Counted from the stretch's first letter, positions 21,469 to 32,790 are shown. The stretch: 64,000 nt of DNA from Phyllobacterium endophyticum (GCF_003010935.1 NZ_PGGN01000001.1:124001-188000); one strand, 5' to 3'. The notes: generated from the letters alone by a model not told the origin. Translations and numbers: made by a program.

Positions 21469-23652
21469 TTATAGAAAGCTTTGTGGATCGATATCAACCT
21501 GCACCCGCACCGATCCACGCTCTTTTGGGCCCGCCGCCAGCATGGCTCGTATAAAGCCCTGAATATCGGACTTGCGCGTGCCATGAATCAAAAGCCGGAA
21601 GCGGTGACGCCCGCGAACGAGGGCGAGCGGCGCCTCGGCTGGCCCGAGCACACTGATCTGCGGCGAAGAGGGCGCGGCCCGGCGGAGCGCACGAGCATGG
21701 CTTTCCGCCTCCAAACGCGCAGCCGCCGAGACTATCAGCGCGCCCAGTCTTCCAAACGGCGGCAGGCCGGAGCGCTCCCGTTCCTCGATCTCGCGCTCGT
21801 AGAAGGCCTGCGCGTCACCGGAGATGATGGCGCGCATGACAGGATGGTCCGGCTGATAAGTCTGCAGCAGTCCAAGGCTCTTCTTGCCGGTACGCCCGGC
21901 GCGTCCCGTCACCTGGTTCAACAGCTGAAACGTACGCTCGGCCGCCCGCGGATCGCCATTGGCGAGGCCGAGATCGGCATCGACCACCCCGACCAGGGTC
22001 ATGTTGGGAAAATTATGTCCCTTGGCGACGAGCTGCGTACCGATGATGATATCCGCCTCGCCCCGGGCAATCGCATCGAGTTCCAGCCGCAGCCGCTTGA
22101 CACCCATCAGGTCCGACGACAGCACGATGATACGCGCGTCCGGGAAGGTTTTCTCCGCCTCCTCGGCAATCCGCTCCACACCCGGGCCGCAGGCGACCAG
22201 ATGATCGAGGGTTCCGCAGGAAGGACACGCCTCGGGCTTGGCTTCATGATGTCCGCATTGGTGGCAGACGAGCTGCCCCCGGAAACGGTGTTCGACCAGC
22301 CAGCTCGAACAGTCGGGGCACTGAAACCGGTGGCCGCATACACGGCACAGCGTCAGCGGCGCGTAGCCGCGCCGGTTCAGGAACAGCAGCGCCTGCTCCT
22401 TGCGCTGCAATGTCTGGTTGATCGCCTCGACCAGCGCCGGCGAAAGGAACCCTCCCGCGCGTGGCGGCGATTTGCGCATGTCTATTGCTTTGATGTCCGG
22501 CATGGCCGCTTCGGCGTAGCGTCCCGTCAACCGGATACGCTGGTAGCGGCCCTGCTGGGCATTGACCTGGCTCTCGATCGAAGGCGTCGCCGAAGCCAGC
22601 ACTACTGGGAAATTACCGATATGGCCGCGAACGACAGCCATGTCGCGTGCATTGTAAAACACGCGATCCTCCTGCTTGTAAGCCGGATCATGTTCCTCGT
22701 CGACGATGATCAATCCAAGGTCCTGAAAGGGCAGGAACAGCGCTGAACGTGCACCCGCGACAACCCTGACCTGGCCCTCCATGACCTGCCGCCAGACCCG
22801 TTCGCGCGATCGCGGCGCAAGGTCGGAATGCCACTCCGCCGGCTTCGAACCGAAACGGTCGTGGAACCTGTCGAGAAACTGCTGGGTCAGCGCAATCTCG
22901 GGCAGCAGGATCAGCACCTGCTTTCCCTGTTCGATCGCCTTGGCCACTGCCTCGAAATAAACCTCGGTTTTGCCGGAACCGGTAACTCCATCGAGCAGAC
23001 AGACCGAAAATCCCTCTGCACCAACAGCTTTGACCAACTGCTCGGCGGCTTCGGTCTGATCCTTTGACAAGACGGCTTTCGCATAGTCCGGATCGGGAGC
23101 AGCCACGATCGGCCTTGCGGGAATCATGACCTGCTCGAACACGCCTTGAGCAGATAGCCCGTCGATGACAGTGGCCGAAACGCCCGCGGCGTGGGCAAGC
23201 CCGGTTCGGCTCCACGCCATCCCGTCTTCGGCCAGTTCGAGCACGCGCGCCCGCGCTCCGGTTATCCTGTCGGGCTCGCGTCCGGTGAATCGCAAGCCCG
23301 GCACCGGCGGTTCCGGATCGAAGGCGGCGGGGACACGCAGCACCATGCGGGCGACCATGCCGGGAGGCGACAGCGTATAATCTGCGGCCCATCGCATGAA
23401 ACGCATCATGCCGTCATCGACTGGAGGACAATCGAACAGCTCTGAGATCGGGCGCAGTTTTTTGGCGTCGATGGAGTCGGTGGAGCCTTCCGTGACAATG
23501 CCAGCAACCTCACGCGGGCCGAGCGGCACCCTGACGATCGAGCCCGCCTTTACCTCCATGCCTTCCGGCACGGCATAGCTATAGGGACGCTCTGCCGGCA
23601 TCGGCACAAGGACGGGAACTATTTTTTGCGGGATCAGCGAATCCTGGCTCAT
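21469..23652 (-). CDS. priA: Primosomal replication-restart helicase PriA
   Basis: A 727-residue superfamily 2 DNA helicase that reloads the replisome at stalled forks. Visible parts are an N-terminal DNA-binding domain, Walker A GVTGSGKTE (about 226), the DEEHD box (about 320), and eight zinc-binding cysteines in the insert (CRVCGHRFQCPDCSSW, CHQCGHHEAKPEACPSCG), then helicase motifs V and VI (GTQLVAKGHNFPN and LNQVTGRAGRTGK). The length and all motifs are complete. A single gene divergent from tal. Confidence 0.97.
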   Translation of the reverse strand: MSQDSLIPQKIVPVLVPMPAERPYSYAVPEGMEVKAGSIVRVPLGPREVAGIVTEGSTDSIDAKKLRPISELFDCPPVDDGMMRFMRWAADYTLSPPGMVARMVLRVPAAFDPEPPVPGLRFTGREPDRITGARARVLELAEDGMAWSRTGLAHAAGVSATVIDGLSAQGVFEQVMIPARPIVAAPDPDYAKAVLSKDQTEAAEQLVKAVGAEGFSVCLLDGVTGSGKTEVYFEAVAKAIEQGKQVLILLPEIALTQQFLDRFHDRFGSKPAEWHSDLAPRSRERVWRQVMEGQVRVVAGARSALFLPFQDLGLIIVDEEHDPAYKQEDRVFYNARDMAVVRGHIGNFPVVLASATPSIESQVNAQQGRYQRIRLTGRYAEAAMPDIKAIDMRKSPPRAGGFLSPALVEAINQTLQRKEQALLFLNRRGYAPLTLCRVCGHRFQCPDCSSWLVEHRFRGQLVCHQCGHHEAKPEACPSCGTLDHLVACGPGVERIAEEAEKTFPDARIIVLSSDLMGVKRLRLELDAIARGEADIIIGTQLVAKGHNFPNMTLVGVVDADLGLANGDPRAAERTFQLLNQVTGRAGRTGKKSLGLLQTYQPDHPVMRAIISGDAQAFYEREIEERERSGLPPFGRLGALIVSAAARLEAESHARALRRAAPSSPQISVLGPAEAPLALVRGRHRFRLLIHGTRKSDIQGFIRAMLAAGPKERGSVRVQVDIDPQSFL

Positions 23653-23776
23653 ATGGGCGTGACCTTGGCGTGGCTTTGCGATAAAGAAAAGCCACTTTCC
23701 GGGAGAATTTTCCCATCTCTCCAGTTCGGGCCCAACTCACGCTGGCCCATCAGTCATATAAGGAAGGACTGCTCCG

Positions 23777-24430
23777 ATGAAATTCTTTGTCGATACCGCC
23801 GATGTCAAGGAGATCCGTGAACTCAACGATCTTGGATTGCTCGACGGGGTGACCACCAACCCGTCGCTGATCCTGAAGTCTGGCGGCAGCATCTTCGACG
23901 TGACCAAGGAAATTTGCAGCATCGTCAAAGGTCCTGTCTCCGCCGAGGTCACGGCTATCGAATATGAGCAGATGATGAAGGAGGCGGCGGTTCTCGCCAA
24001 GATAGCGGATAATATCTGCATCAAGGTACCTTTGACGCTCGACGGCCTCCGGGCCTGCAAGGCGCTCCGCTCCGACGGCCATCTCGTCAACGTGACGCTT
24101 TGCTTCTCGGCCAATCAGGCGCTGCTCGCCGCCAAGGCCGGGGCAACGTTCATCTCTCCATTCATCGGCCGCATCGACGATATTGGCATCAATGGTCTGG
24201 AGTTGATTTCCGAGATCCGCACCATCTATGACAATTACGATTACCAGACGGAAATCCTCGCTGCCTCGATCCGCACGGTCAACCACGTCAAGGAAGCGGC
24301 TTTGATCGGCGCGGACGTCGTCACCGCCCCGCCGGCGACCTTGAAGGCGCTCGTCAAGCACCCGCTGACTGACAAGGGCCTCGAGACTTTCCTGGCCGAT
24401 TGGGCGAAAACCGGCCAAAGGATCGCTTGA
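23777..24430 (+). CDS. tal: Transaldolase, short (FSA/TalB-like subfamily) type
   Basis: A 217-residue (beta/alpha)8 enzyme of the pentose phosphate pathway. The Schiff-base lysine is Lys83 in CIKVPLT. Glu57 in VSAEVTA and Phe in FISPFIGR are the residues typical of transaldolase, where fructose-6-phosphate aldolase has Gln and Tyr, so I prefer transaldolase over [14 protein letters not shown] near residue 26 is the family signature. It is transcribed alone, divergent from priA, and ends at a hairpin. Confidence 0.93.
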   Translation: MKFFVDTADVKEIRELNDLGLLDGVTTNPSLILKSGGSIFDVTKEICSIVKGPVSAEVTAIEYEQMMKEAAVLAKIADNICIKVPLTLDGLRACKALRSDGHLVNVTLCFSANQALLAAKAGATFISPFIGRIDDIGINGLELISEIRTIYDNYDYQTEILAASIRTVNHVKEAALIGADVVTAPPATLKALVKHPLTDKGLETFLADWAKTGQRIA

Positions 24431-24446
24431 TCCTGACTTGATGCCT

Positions 24447-24475
24447 GCTATCTCTCCGCTTGTCGGCGAGATAGC
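24447..24475 (+). terminator. Stem-loop after tal
   Basis: GCTATCTC / GAGATAGC arms (8 bp), extended inside by CCG / CGG, lie 16 nt after the tal stop. There is only a weak T tract, so it is a probable but not certain terminator between the convergent tal and ssuB genes. Confidence 0.55.
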
Positions 24476-24628
24476 GATTTAAGCATCTTAACCGTTGCTA
24501 AGTGCAAGAAATCGCAAGTGAGGGGATTTGCAATCCTCGTACTGCCCCTCTCCTGGATTTTCTGACGATTTGGCAACGAAGCTAAACCCAAGAAAAGCGT
24601 TTTCTCGCCGCAAGGGGAAGAAACTACC

Positions 24629-25423
24629 TTATCGGTTATACAATTTATCCAATATCTGCCGTTCGTGGATCACCAGCTCCGGGGACGCGTGGCGCCGTGG
24701 GCGCTCGACTGGAATCTGCAAGTCAAGCGCGATGCGTCCGCTATCGATCACGATGACACGGTCTGCGAGAGCCACCGCCTCGGCCACGTCATGCGTCACC
24801 AAAACAGCGGTAAACTTCTTTTCCAGCCAGATTCGTTCCAGCAGCTGTTGCATCTCGATTCGGGTCAATGCATCCAATGCGCCCAGCGGCTCGTCCAGCG
24901 CCAGTATCGACGGATGACCAACCAGCGCCCTTGCCAATGCCACGCGCTGGCGCTGCCCGCCTGACAACACCGAGGGCCATTCGCCGCCGCGATCCGCCAA
25001 TCCGACCTCTGCCAATATCCCAAGGCTTTTCTTTCGCGCCAGCTCACCTCGCTCGATGCCGGTCAGCCCCACATCGACATTGGCAACGACCCGCGCCCAT
25101 GGCAGCAGTCGCGGCTCCTGGAACATGATACGCGTGCGCTTCTGGTCGAGTGCCGCAGCACCACGAACGATCTCGCCGGATGTCGGCTTGTCCAGCCCGG
25201 CAAGCAGGCGCAGCAATGTGCTTTTGCCACAACCGCTCTTGCCGATGACCGCAATGAATTGCCCCTCGTAGACCTCGAGGTTGATGCCTTGCAACACCGC
25301 CTTGGCGCCAAACTGCTTGGTGACATTTCGAAAGGAGAACGAGACTTTGCCTTGCGGCGCCGGCGTGTAGGCCGGCGTCGTTGTAGCGTAGGACTTGCGG
25401 GCTACTATGGTCGCTGCGGTCAT
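24629..25423 (-). CDS. ssuB: Aliphatic sulfonate ABC transporter ATP-binding protein
   Basis: A 264-residue ATPase of the nitrate/sulfonate/taurine group. Walker [10 protein letters not shown] is at 61-69, the signature [16 protein letters not shown] and Walker [13 protein letters not shown] follow, and the switch is LVTHDVAEA. The first 25 residues are a non-conserved Thr/Ala/Pro-rich extension. It is the last gene of ssuADCB and starts 10 nt after ssuC. Confidence 0.92.
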   Translation of the reverse strand: MTAATIVARKSYATTTPAYTPAPQGKVSFSFRNVTKQFGAKAVLQGINLEVYEGQFIAVIGKSGCGKSTLLRLLAGLDKPTSGEIVRGAAALDQKRTRIMFQEPRLLPWARVVANVDVGLTGIERGELARKKSLGILAEVGLADRGGEWPSVLSGGQRQRVALARALVGHPSILALDEPLGALDALTRIEMQQLLERIWLEKKFTAVLVTHDVAEAVALADRVIVIDSGRIALDLQIPVERPRRHASPELVIHERQILDKLYNR

Positions 25424-25433
25424 TTTTTAATCC

Positions 25434-26213
25434 TCAGGCAGTCTGGAAGGCGGGGTGCCATTGCAGTGATAGCCGCTCAAGCAAGCGCGCCAGCGAATCC
25501 GCCAGCTTGCCAAGCAGCGCGTAGATCAGGATCGATAGGACGACCACGTCGATCAGCAGGAATTCGCGCGCCTGCATCGCCATGTAGCCAAGGCCGGATG
25601 AGGCCGATATGGTTTCTGCGACGATCAATGTCAGCCACATGATGCCAAGCGCATAGCGCAGACCGACGAAGATCGAGGGCAACGCACCCGGCAGGATCAC
25701 ACGCAGGAACAGCTGCGTGCGTGACATTCCATAGATGCGGCCCATTTCCATGAGTTGCGGATCTACACCCTGGATGCCAAGCAGCGTGTTCACATAGATC
25801 GGGAAGAACACACCTAGGGCGACGAGAAACAATTTCGCTTCCTCATCGATGCCGAACCACAGGATAACCAGCGGAATCAGCGCCAGATGTGGAATATTGC
25901 GGATCATCTGCAGCGTCGTGTCGGTCAATTCACGGCTAAGTGACGACAAGCCGTTGGTGAGGCCAAGCGCGAACCCGATCGCGCCGCCGACTGCGAAACC
26001 GCTCAACGCGCGCAGCGTCGAGATGCGGATATTCTCGACAAGCTCGCCGGAGAGAAGCAATTTCCAGAATGCCTCTCCAACAGCGGTCGGAGCCGGCAAC
26101 ACATTCGCTGGTATCAGGCCCGCTCGTGACGCGCCTTCCCATCCGGCGAGCAGCAGGAAGGGCAAAAACCAGCCTATGGTACTGTGTCCGAAAGAACGGA
26201 GCGCGCTTCTCAT
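25434..26213 (-). CDS. ssuC: Aliphatic sulfonate ABC transporter permease
   Basis: A 259-residue inner-membrane permease with six predicted helices. The ATPase-docking loop [35 protein letters not shown] (about 150-185) is the form seen in SsuC/TauC. The ATG overlaps the ssuD stop as ATGA. Together with SsuA and SsuB it forms an importer for alkanesulfonates used as a sulfur source. Confidence 0.92.
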   Translation of the reverse strand: MRSALRSFGHSTIGWFLPFLLLAGWEGASRAGLIPANVLPAPTAVGEAFWKLLLSGELVENIRISTLRALSGFAVGGAIGFALGLTNGLSSLSRELTDTTLQMIRNIPHLALIPLVILWFGIDEEAKLFLVALGVFFPIYVNTLLGIQGVDPQLMEMGRIYGMSRTQLFLRVILPGALPSIFVGLRYALGIMWLTLIVAETISASSGLGYMAMQAREFLLIDVVVLSILIYALLGKLADSLARLLERLSLQWHPAFQTA

Positions 26214-27364
26214 GAGGCGGCCTGCAGGCGCTTGTCGCCATAGAACCCGATGCCAAACTCGTTCTCGATCGACCGGCGCGGGCGACGCACATTTTCGCCA
26301 AGGCCGAGTTCCGGAAACAGAAGTTCAGCCACGCGGTAGGCTTCCTCCAGGTGCGGATACCCTGATCCGATCACCGTATCGATGCCTATGGCCTGATATT
26401 CGCGGATACGGGCCGCGATGCTTTGCGGCGATCCGACAAGCGCCGTGCCTGCACCCCCGCGCACCAGGCCGACGCCGGCCCATAGGTTCGGTCCGACCAG
26501 AAGCCTGTCGCGCCGTCCGCCATGCAGTTCCGCCATGCGGCGCTGCCCGACGGAATCCATTTCCTTGAGGAACCGCGCTTGCGCAACCTCGATCTGCTCG
26601 TCGGTGATCCTGCTGATCAGCCGGTCCGCCGCCGCCCAGGCCTCGTCTTCTGTTTCGCGAACGATGAAGTGCAAGCGAATGCCGAAACGCAGCTTGCGTC
26701 CCTTGAGAGTGGCCTTCTTGCGTGCACGCTCGATCTTTTCGGCAACTTGAGCTACCGGCTCGCCCCAGGTCAGGTACATGTCCACCTGTTCTGCGGCAAG
26801 ATCCTGTCCCGCATCGGATGAACCGCCGAAATAGAGGGGCGCATGTTCCTGCACGGGCAGGAGATCAAGCCTGCCGTTTTCCACGCGGTAATGTTGGCCC
26901 TCGAAGTTCACCGTTCTGCCCGAGACGAGGTCGCGCCAGATCTTGAGGAATTCTGCTGCCTGCTCGTAGCGCTGGTCATGTGGCAGGAATACGCCGTCAC
27001 CTGCCAGCTCCTTGGGATTGCCGCCGACGACCACGTTCAGCAGCAGACGGCCATTGCTCAGGCGGTCAAGGGCGGCGGTCTGCCGTGCGGCGAAGACCGG
27101 CGATGTCACGCCCGGACGCAGCGCTACAAGGAATTTCAATCGCTCCGTATGGCTCGCGAGACCCGCTGCCGTAATCCATGAATCCTCGCAGCTCTGTCCG
27201 GTTGGCAGCAACACGCCGGGGAAACCGAGCCGGTCGACTGCCTGTGCTATCTCGCGAAGATAGTCATGTTCCGGTGGCCGTTGCTGCCGTTCAGAACCGA
27301 GATAGCTGCCATCGCCATGGGTGGGAATGAACCAGAAGAAGTCGAGGGGGCCTGGTTGCGTCAT
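26210..27364 (-). CDS. ssuD: FMNH2-dependent alkanesulfonate monooxygenase
   Basis: A 384-residue bacterial luciferase-like monooxygenase that cleaves alkanesulfonates to aldehyde and sulfite. The TIM-barrel start [17 protein letters not shown], the flavin-site segment [37 protein letters not shown], and [34 protein letters not shown] are typical of SsuD. The ATG at 27364 gives the normal length (E. coli 381). No SsuE-type flavin reductase is next to it, so reduced FMN must come from elsewhere in the genome. Confidence 0.94.
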   Translation of the reverse strand: MTQPGPLDFFWFIPTHGDGSYLGSERQQRPPEHDYLREIAQAVDRLGFPGVLLPTGQSCEDSWITAAGLASHTERLKFLVALRPGVTSPVFAARQTAALDRLSNGRLLLNVVVGGNPKELAGDGVFLPHDQRYEQAAEFLKIWRDLVSGRTVNFEGQHYRVENGRLDLLPVQEHAPLYFGGSSDAGQDLAAEQVDMYLTWGEPVAQVAEKIERARKKATLKGRKLRFGIRLHFIVRETEDEAWAAADRLISRITDEQIEVAQARFLKEMDSVGQRRMAELHGGRRDRLLVGPNLWAGVGLVRGGAGTALVGSPQSIAARIREYQAIGIDTVIGSGYPHLEEAYRVAELLFPELGLGENVRRPRRSIENEFGIGFYGDKRLQAAS

Positions 27365-27452
27365 GAGAATGTTCCAATCCTGAATTTTTGAGCCGGGAGC
27401 CTTGGTCTCTGGCAATGACGAGCCGCCAACTGCGGGCCAGCATGGCGCGGAT

Positions 27453-28409
27453 CTAGTTGCTTGGGGCCGCCCAGACGGCATCGGAAATCTTGATGGCGTT
27501 GGGAATGAGCTTCAGCTTGAAGAATCGGTCAGCCGTCTCCTGCTGATGCGCGATTATGGCCGGTGTGATCGGTTCGACACTGAAGACCGAACGGTTGGCA
27601 GCAAGCGTCTGCGCGTCCAGTGGAACGCCCGTTACTTCGTGCAGTGCCTGCGCCACCTTGTCCTTGTTGGCGTTCGCCCAGTCCGCCGCGACCTTGAGCT
27701 TGCTGACCGTCTCCGTCACGATCTCAGGATGGGCGCTGGCAAAGTCACGATTGGCAATGAAGTAGGTTCTGACATCAAGTATATCGCCACTACGGACGAG
27801 AATACGTGGATCGTAACGCGTCTCGGCGATGGCGAAGAACGGGTCCCATACAGCCCAGGCGTCGATCTTGTCGCTGGCGAACGCCGCAGCCGCATCGGCC
27901 GGACTGAGGTAAACCGGAATTATTTCGTCATAACTTATGCCGGATTTTTCGAGCGCTGCAATCAGGAGGTTGTGTGCGCTCGTCCCCTTCGCCACTCCCA
28001 CTTTCTTGCCCTTCAGGTCGGCGAGGGCTTTGATGGGGGACTGAGGTTTGACGAAGATCGCCTCGCCCTTGCCGTTTGGCGCCAGTGCGGCCGCATAGAC
28101 AATCGCCGAGCCGGCAGACTGGCCGAAGATCGGCGGGGCATCGCCGACCCAGCCGACATCGATGCTGCCGACATTCAGAGCTTCGACCAGCGGCGGCCCC
28201 GCTGTGAACTCCACCCACCTCACCGCGATGCCTTTCGGCTCGAATGCCTTTTCGATCACCTGCTGCTGCCGGGCGATAACGGGCAGACCCGTTTTCTGGT
28301 AACCGATCTTCAGTTCCTTCAGCGGTGCGGCGGCGTGTGAAAATGTGGAGGCAACGAGTGCGGCGACCAACAGGGCCGCACTGAATGCTCTGCGTATCGA
28401 TCTGGACAT
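27453..28409 (-). CDS. ssuA: Aliphatic sulfonate-binding periplasmic protein
   Basis: A 318-residue binding protein of the sulfonate/nitrate/taurine family. The ATG at 28409 follows GAGAG and starts a Sec signal peptide (about residues 1-27, ending near TFSHAAA). [42 protein letters not shown] and [27 protein letters not shown] are diagnostic stretches. It is the first gene of ssuADCB; the promoter must lie in the AT-rich stretch 28480-28550. Confidence 0.93.
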   Translation of the reverse strand: MSRSIRRAFSAALLVAALVASTFSHAAAPLKELKIGYQKTGLPVIARQQQVIEKAFEPKGIAVRWVEFTAGPPLVEALNVGSIDVGWVGDAPPIFGQSAGSAIVYAAALAPNGKGEAIFVKPQSPIKALADLKGKKVGVAKGTSAHNLLIAALEKSGISYDEIIPVYLSPADAAAAFASDKIDAWAVWDPFFAIAETRYDPRILVRSGDILDVRTYFIANRDFASAHPEIVTETVSKLKVAADWANANKDKVAQALHEVTGVPLDAQTLAANRSVFSVEPITPAIIAHQQETADRFFKLKLIPNAIKISDAVWAAPSN

Positions 28410-28591
28410 TGGTCTCTCGCGGATGCGGGCTTTGTTGAGACAGCCTTCCCGCCCGACCGGGAATTGAACCAATGCTATTTTAACTCGACCATTCTAATAG
28501 AGAAAAGAAATTTTATATCATACGCCAATACGGAATTGATTTTCTGAGCGCCCGCTAACAGGCGCAAAGGAGCTTTACCCGCGCGAACAAA

Positions 28592-28617
28592 CGCCATCGC
28601 ACTCGCCGGCGATGGCG
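28592..28617 (-). terminator. Terminator candidate after lptE
   Basis: CGCCATCGC / GCGATGGCG form a perfect 9-bp stem with an 8-nt loop, 33 nt after the lptE stop. The minus strand continues TTTGTT. It fits termination of the leuS-lptE transcript; upstream on the same strand begins the ssu operon region. Confidence 0.65.
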
Positions 28618-28649
28618 ATAACGTCAGGCTTAAAAGAAGCGGGGTCCGC

Positions 28650-29228
28650 TCAGAACTTCGACAGATCCTGCGCGACGCTGAGGTTCAGCGCCTCGGCAAG
28701 CTCCCGGGCTGCCCGGTTGTTCGCGTCGCGTTGAGCCCGGAGCACGGCATAACGCTGCCTGGGTGCGTCGTAAGCCGCTGTGACGAGACGGGTTCCGCGC
28801 CCGACAACCTGACCGTCCGACAGTCGGGTCAAGACATACCTGCCAGTCATGCGCATCGAACCGGCCGTTGGCTGCCCGGATTTGTCGTTTGTGGCGTTCT
28901 GGACCAGCAACAGGGACAGGTCGCGCGAGACGACGCCCAGTTGCAACGAATATGCCGGAGCCGCCGGTTGTCCGGCGCCACCTGCGAAGAGGAAGATAAG
29001 GTGGTTGCGAACTTCCTGCGTCACCCGGTCGCCTGGCTGGCTAATCGAAATGCTGGCGAGCCTCGAACGGATATTGCCATCGACGCTGCCGGCCACGACC
29101 GGACCTGGCGTGGAATATAGCGGCCGCACCTGGCAGCCGCCCGCAATCAGTGCCATTGCAAGAACGCAGACCGACAATAACAGACGCCCGGAATGTGCTC
29201 CCGGCTGAAAACGATCAGGCAACGACAT
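28650..29228 (-). CDS. lptE: LPS-assembly lipoprotein LptE
   Basis: A 192-residue outer-membrane lipoprotein, partner of LptD in inserting lipopolysaccharide. The N-terminus has a hydrophobic signal ending in a lipobox (LIAGGC, Cys32) followed by QVRPLYST, as in alphaproteobacterial LptE. It overlaps the end of leuS by 14 nt; the leuS-lptE-holA order is usual in bacteria, though no holA follows here. Sequence conservation in this family is low, so the call rests on the lipobox, length and context. Confidence 0.85.
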   Translation of the reverse strand: MSLPDRFQPGAHSGRLLLSVCVLAMALIAGGCQVRPLYSTPGPVVAGSVDGNIRSRLASISISQPGDRVTQEVRNHLIFLFAGGAGQPAAPAYSLQLGVVSRDLSLLLVQNATNDKSGQPTAGSMRMTGRYVLTRLSDGQVVGRGTRLVTAAYDAPRQRYAVLRAQRDANNRAARELAEALNLSVAQDLSKF

Positions 29229-31833
29229 TGATGATCCTCTGCGGTACGATGATGACTTTCTTCGGCGGATTGCCGTTCAGCGCAGCCTTGACGAAATCAA
29301 GCGCGAGCGCGGCCTTTTCGACCGCCAATTGATCCGCATCGCGGGCAATTGTCAAATCTCCGCGCTTCTTGCCATTTATCTGTACCGGCATCGTCACGTC
29401 GTTCTCGACGATCAACGCCTCGTCATGGCTCGGCCATGGCTGATGTGCGATCAAATCCTTGCCGTTCAGCGCTTTCCAGCACTCCTCGGCCAAGTGCGGC
29501 ATCATCGGCCCGACCATGGCCAGGAGCATGTTCGTCGCTTCGCGGCTCGCGGCAATCGTTGCCTTGTCCGCCTCGCCTGCAGCAATCTTCTGCAGAGGGC
29601 CGGACAAGAGGTTGACGAGTTCGTACAGCCGCGCAACTGCCTTGTTGAAAGCCAGCTTCTCGATATCCTCGCCGACAAGCTTCACAGTCCTGTGCGCAGC
29701 CTTGGATATCTGCAGCGCTTCACCTTCATAGGCGGGCGCGGGCTCGACGCTCTGCAATACGCTCGCCGCCTCGGAAATCAATCGCCAGACGCGCTGCACG
29801 AAACGATGCGCACCCTCAGCGCCAGCCTCCGTCCAGATAACGTCCCGTTCCGGCGGCGAATCGGACAGCATGAACCAGCGCGCCGTATCGGCCCCGTAGG
29901 ACGCGATGATGTCGTCCGGATCGACCACATTCTTCTTCGACTTCGACATCTTCTCGATGGAGCCGATCTCGAGTTCTTCACCGGTTTCGATGAGAATCGC
30001 GCGGCGCTTGCCATCAGTCTCCTCGACCTTGACTTCCGCCGGCGTAACCCAACCGTCCTTGCCCCTATAGGTTTCGTGAACGACCATGCCTTGCGTGAAC
30101 AGTCCCTTGAACGGCTCACTGATATCGAGATGGCCCGCAACCTTCATCGCCCGCGTGAAAAACCGCGAATAGAGCAGGTGAAGGATCGCGTGCTCGATGC
30201 CGCCGATATACTGGTCGACAGGCAGCCAGTGATTGGCGACCTTCGGATCGGTCGGTTCGTTTTCCCATGGCGCCGTGAAGCGAGCGAAATACCAGGACGA
30301 ATCGACGAATGTGTCCATCGTGTCGGTCTCGCGCCTTGCCGCCTTTCCGCATTGCGGACAATCGACGTGCCGCCAGGTCGGGTGACGGTCGAGCGGATTG
30401 CCGGGACGGTCGAATTCGACATCGTCCGGGAGCTTGACCGGCAGGTCTGCCTTGGGCACCGGCACCACGCCGCAATCGTCGCAATGGATCATGGGGATAG
30501 GGCAGCCCCAGTAACGCTGCCGCGAAATGCCCCAGTCACGCAGGCGAAAATTCACCTTGCGCTCACCCTGCGGCCGGTTGCCGATCGTCTGCTTTTCCAG
30601 CCTGTTCGCCACTTCCTCGAAAGCGGCCGCTGGCGAAAGCCCATCCAGGAAGCGCGAATTGATCATCACGCCATCATCGACATGCGCCGTTTCCGCTATC
30701 TGGAAGCTTGCCGGATCCTCATCCTTCGGCATGACGACCGCAACGACCGGCAGGCCGTATTTGTTGGCAAAATCCAGGTCGCGCTGATCGTGTGCCGGAC
30801 AGCCGAAGATCGCGCCGGTGCCGTAGTCCATCAGCACGAAATTCGCGACATAGACGGGCAGTTTCCAGCTTGGGTCGAACGGATGCTCCACCCGCAACCC
30901 CGTGTCGAAGCCCTTCTTCTCGGCCGTTTCCAGCGCCACGACCGAAGTACCCGCATGACGGCACTCATCGTTGAACTGCGCCAAGGCCGCATTGGTCTCG
31001 GCAGCCTTCTTCGCCAGCGGATGATCGGCGGCAATGGCGATGAAAGACGCTCCAAAAAGCGTGTCGGGACGCGTCGTGTAGACTTCGACCTCGCTCTCGT
31101 CGCCAAACCTCGATTTCTCGTCGAGCGGCCAGCGGACCAGCATCCCTTCGGATTTGCCGATCCAGTTGCGCTGCATCAGCCGCACCTTGTCCGGCCATTG
31201 GTCAAGACCATCCAGCGCGCTCAGCAACTCCTCGTTGAAGTCGGTGATCTTGAAGAACCACTGGGTCAGTTCGCGCTGTTCGACGAGTGCACCCGAGCGC
31301 CAGCCGCGCCCGTCGATGACCTGCTCGTTGGCAAGAACCGTCATGTCCTCGGGATCCCAGTTCACCTTGGAGGACTTGCGCGTCACCAGGCCCTTCTCGA
31401 CGAAGTCGAGGAACAGCATCTGCTGGCGGTGATAGTATTCCACGTCGCAGGTGGCGAACTCGCGCGACCAGTCCAGCGAAAGCCCCATCGATTTGAGCTG
31501 GCTGCGCATGGTCGCGATGTTCTGGTAAGTCCATGTCTTTGGATGAACCTTGTTCTGCATCGCGGCGTTTTCCGCCGGCATGCCAAAGGCGTCCCAACCC
31601 ATCGGGTGAAGAACGTTGAAACCCTTGGCGCGCTTGTAGCGGGCAACCACGTCACCCATGGCATAGTTGCGCACATGTCCCATGTGGATGCGCCCGGAAG
31701 GATAGGGAAACATCTCAAGCACATAATATGGGTCGCGCGAATCGTCATTCGGCGTTTCGAAAAGCTTGGCGTCGTCCCAAACCTTCTGCCAATGCTTCTC
31801 GGCCACACGGGGATTATAGCGTTCGGTTGCCAT
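29215..31833 (-). CDS. leuS: Leucyl-tRNA synthetase
   Basis: An 872-residue class I synthetase. The HIGH motif reads HMGH at 50-53 in [15 protein letters not shown], the editing domain contains the GCPAHDQRD segment, the zinc-like insert [25 protein letters not shown] is present, and KMSKS lies near residue 628. Length and all domains are complete. It is followed by lptE with overlap; a second ORF on the opposite strand is a shadow. Confidence 0.98.
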   Translation of the reverse strand: MATERYNPRVAEKHWQKVWDDAKLFETPNDDSRDPYYVLEMFPYPSGRIHMGHVRNYAMGDVVARYKRAKGFNVLHPMGWDAFGMPAENAAMQNKVHPKTWTYQNIATMRSQLKSMGLSLDWSREFATCDVEYYHRQQMLFLDFVEKGLVTRKSSKVNWDPEDMTVLANEQVIDGRGWRSGALVEQRELTQWFFKITDFNEELLSALDGLDQWPDKVRLMQRNWIGKSEGMLVRWPLDEKSRFGDESEVEVYTTRPDTLFGASFIAIAADHPLAKKAAETNAALAQFNDECRHAGTSVVALETAEKKGFDTGLRVEHPFDPSWKLPVYVANFVLMDYGTGAIFGCPAHDQRDLDFANKYGLPVVAVVMPKDEDPASFQIAETAHVDDGVMINSRFLDGLSPAAAFEEVANRLEKQTIGNRPQGERKVNFRLRDWGISRQRYWGCPIPMIHCDDCGVVPVPKADLPVKLPDDVEFDRPGNPLDRHPTWRHVDCPQCGKAARRETDTMDTFVDSSWYFARFTAPWENEPTDPKVANHWLPVDQYIGGIEHAILHLLYSRFFTRAMKVAGHLDISEPFKGLFTQGMVVHETYRGKDGWVTPAEVKVEETDGKRRAILIETGEELEIGSIEKMSKSKKNVVDPDDIIASYGADTARWFMLSDSPPERDVIWTEAGAEGAHRFVQRVWRLISEAASVLQSVEPAPAYEGEALQISKAAHRTVKLVGEDIEKLAFNKAVARLYELVNLLSGPLQKIAAGEADKATIAASREATNMLLAMVGPMMPHLAEECWKALNGKDLIAHQPWPSHDEALIVENDVTMPVQINGKKRGDLTIARDADQLAVEKAALALDFVKAALNGNPPKKVIIVPQRIINVVA

Positions 31834-31909
31834 GAACGGGATTCTCTTGCAAAGGATAGTGGGTCAGGGTGCGTCGAAGCTCAAGTCAGGGTGAGCCGAA
31901 AATGGAAGC

Positions 31910-31960
31910 TTGCGAAAACCGGAACGTATGGACTTTGGTCCATGTGTTCCGGAAGCGCAA
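31910..31960. repeat. Extended imperfect palindrome upstream of leuS
   Basis: CCGGAAC-GT-ATGGAC / GTCCAT-GT-GTTCCGG around a 4-nt TTTG loop forms a 15-bp stem in RNA with two G-U pairs. It is flanked by TTGCG / CGCAA, which extend the symmetry across a small internal loop. It lies 77 bp upstream of leuS in the divergent gap to the PLP-protein gene and has no terminator-like T run. It resembles the small palindromic repeats of rhizobia and Brucella, but I found no second copy in this window. Confidence 0.6.
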
Positions 31961-32110
31961 AAGTGCCATTTGCAGGCCACCATGGCGTTGATCTCGACAC
32001 ACCTGGCGTGCGGGACCTTCACCACGTATTGGTGAAAGCGTCAACCATTTGGAGCTGAAAGAGCCTGCGAAAACCAAGCTCGTGTAACATAAATAGGACT
32101 ACACTGCGCC

Positions 32111-32773
32111 ATGCTCAATGCCGTTGAACAACTTTTTGCCGTTCAGAGTGAAATCCGCGAAGCCGAAGCGGAGGCGAACCGCCCGCGCGGCTCGGTGACG
32201 CTGGTTGCGGTCTCCAAGACCCATGATGCTGATGCAATTCGCCCTGTTATCGAGGCGGGCCAGCGTGTGTTCGGCGAGAATCGCGTCCAGGAAGCCCAGC
32301 TGAAGTGGCCCTACCTGCGGTCTGATTTTCCCGATATCGAACTGCACCTCATTGGCCCGCTGCAATCCAACAAGACGCAGGAAGCCGTCGCGCTTTTCGA
32401 TGTGATCGAGACTGTCGACCGCGAGAAGATCGCCGCCTCTCTGAGCCTTGAGATGAAGAAACAGAACCGCTTCCCGAAACTGTATGTGCAGGTCAATACA
32501 GGCTCGGAACCACAAAAGGCGGGAATTGATCCGAAGGAGGCGCTGGCCTTTGTCACGCGCTGCCGTGGCGTGCATGGTCTCATCATCGAAGGCCTGATGT
32601 GCATCCCGCCAGCCGGCGAAAATCCCGGGCCGCATTTTGCGCTCCTGCGCAAGATCGCCGGCGAAGCCGGAGTGGAAAAGCTTTCCATGGGCATGTCTGG
32701 CGATTACCGGCTGGCTGTCGGTTTCGGCGCGACATCGGTTCGCGTCGGCTCGGCGATCTTCGGCGAGCGCTAG
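32111..32773 (+). CDS. PLP homeostasis protein (YggS/PLPBP family)
   Basis: A 220-residue PLP-binding protein with the alanine-racemase-like barrel. The PLP lysine is Lys36 in LVAVSKTHDAD; FGENRVQEAQLKWP, LHLIGPLQSNKTQEAV and LSMGMSGDYRLAVGFGATSVRVGSAIFGER are the family landmarks. It controls vitamin B6 and amino-acid balance rather than catalysing a known reaction. Single gene, divergent from leuS. Confidence 0.95.
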   Translation: MLNAVEQLFAVQSEIREAEAEANRPRGSVTLVAVSKTHDADAIRPVIEAGQRVFGENRVQEAQLKWPYLRSDFPDIELHLIGPLQSNKTQEAVALFDVIETVDREKIAASLSLEMKKQNRFPKLYVQVNTGSEPQKAGIDPKEALAFVTRCRGVHGLIIEGLMCIPPAGENPGPHFALLRKIAGEAGVEKLSMGMSGDYRLAVGFGATSVRVGSAIFGER

Positions 32774-32790
32774 TTCACTTGCTCCGACCT

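Noticed and set aside
28445-28475. Possible tRNA T-arm on the minus strand (GGTTCAATTCCCGG)
   Set aside because: The T-stem does not pair and no acceptor, D or anticodon arm can be built around it.
29329-32058. 909-codon plus-strand frame opposite leuS
   Set aside because: Mirror of the leuS reading frame; His/Arg-rich translation without domains, and it runs through the leuS promoter region.
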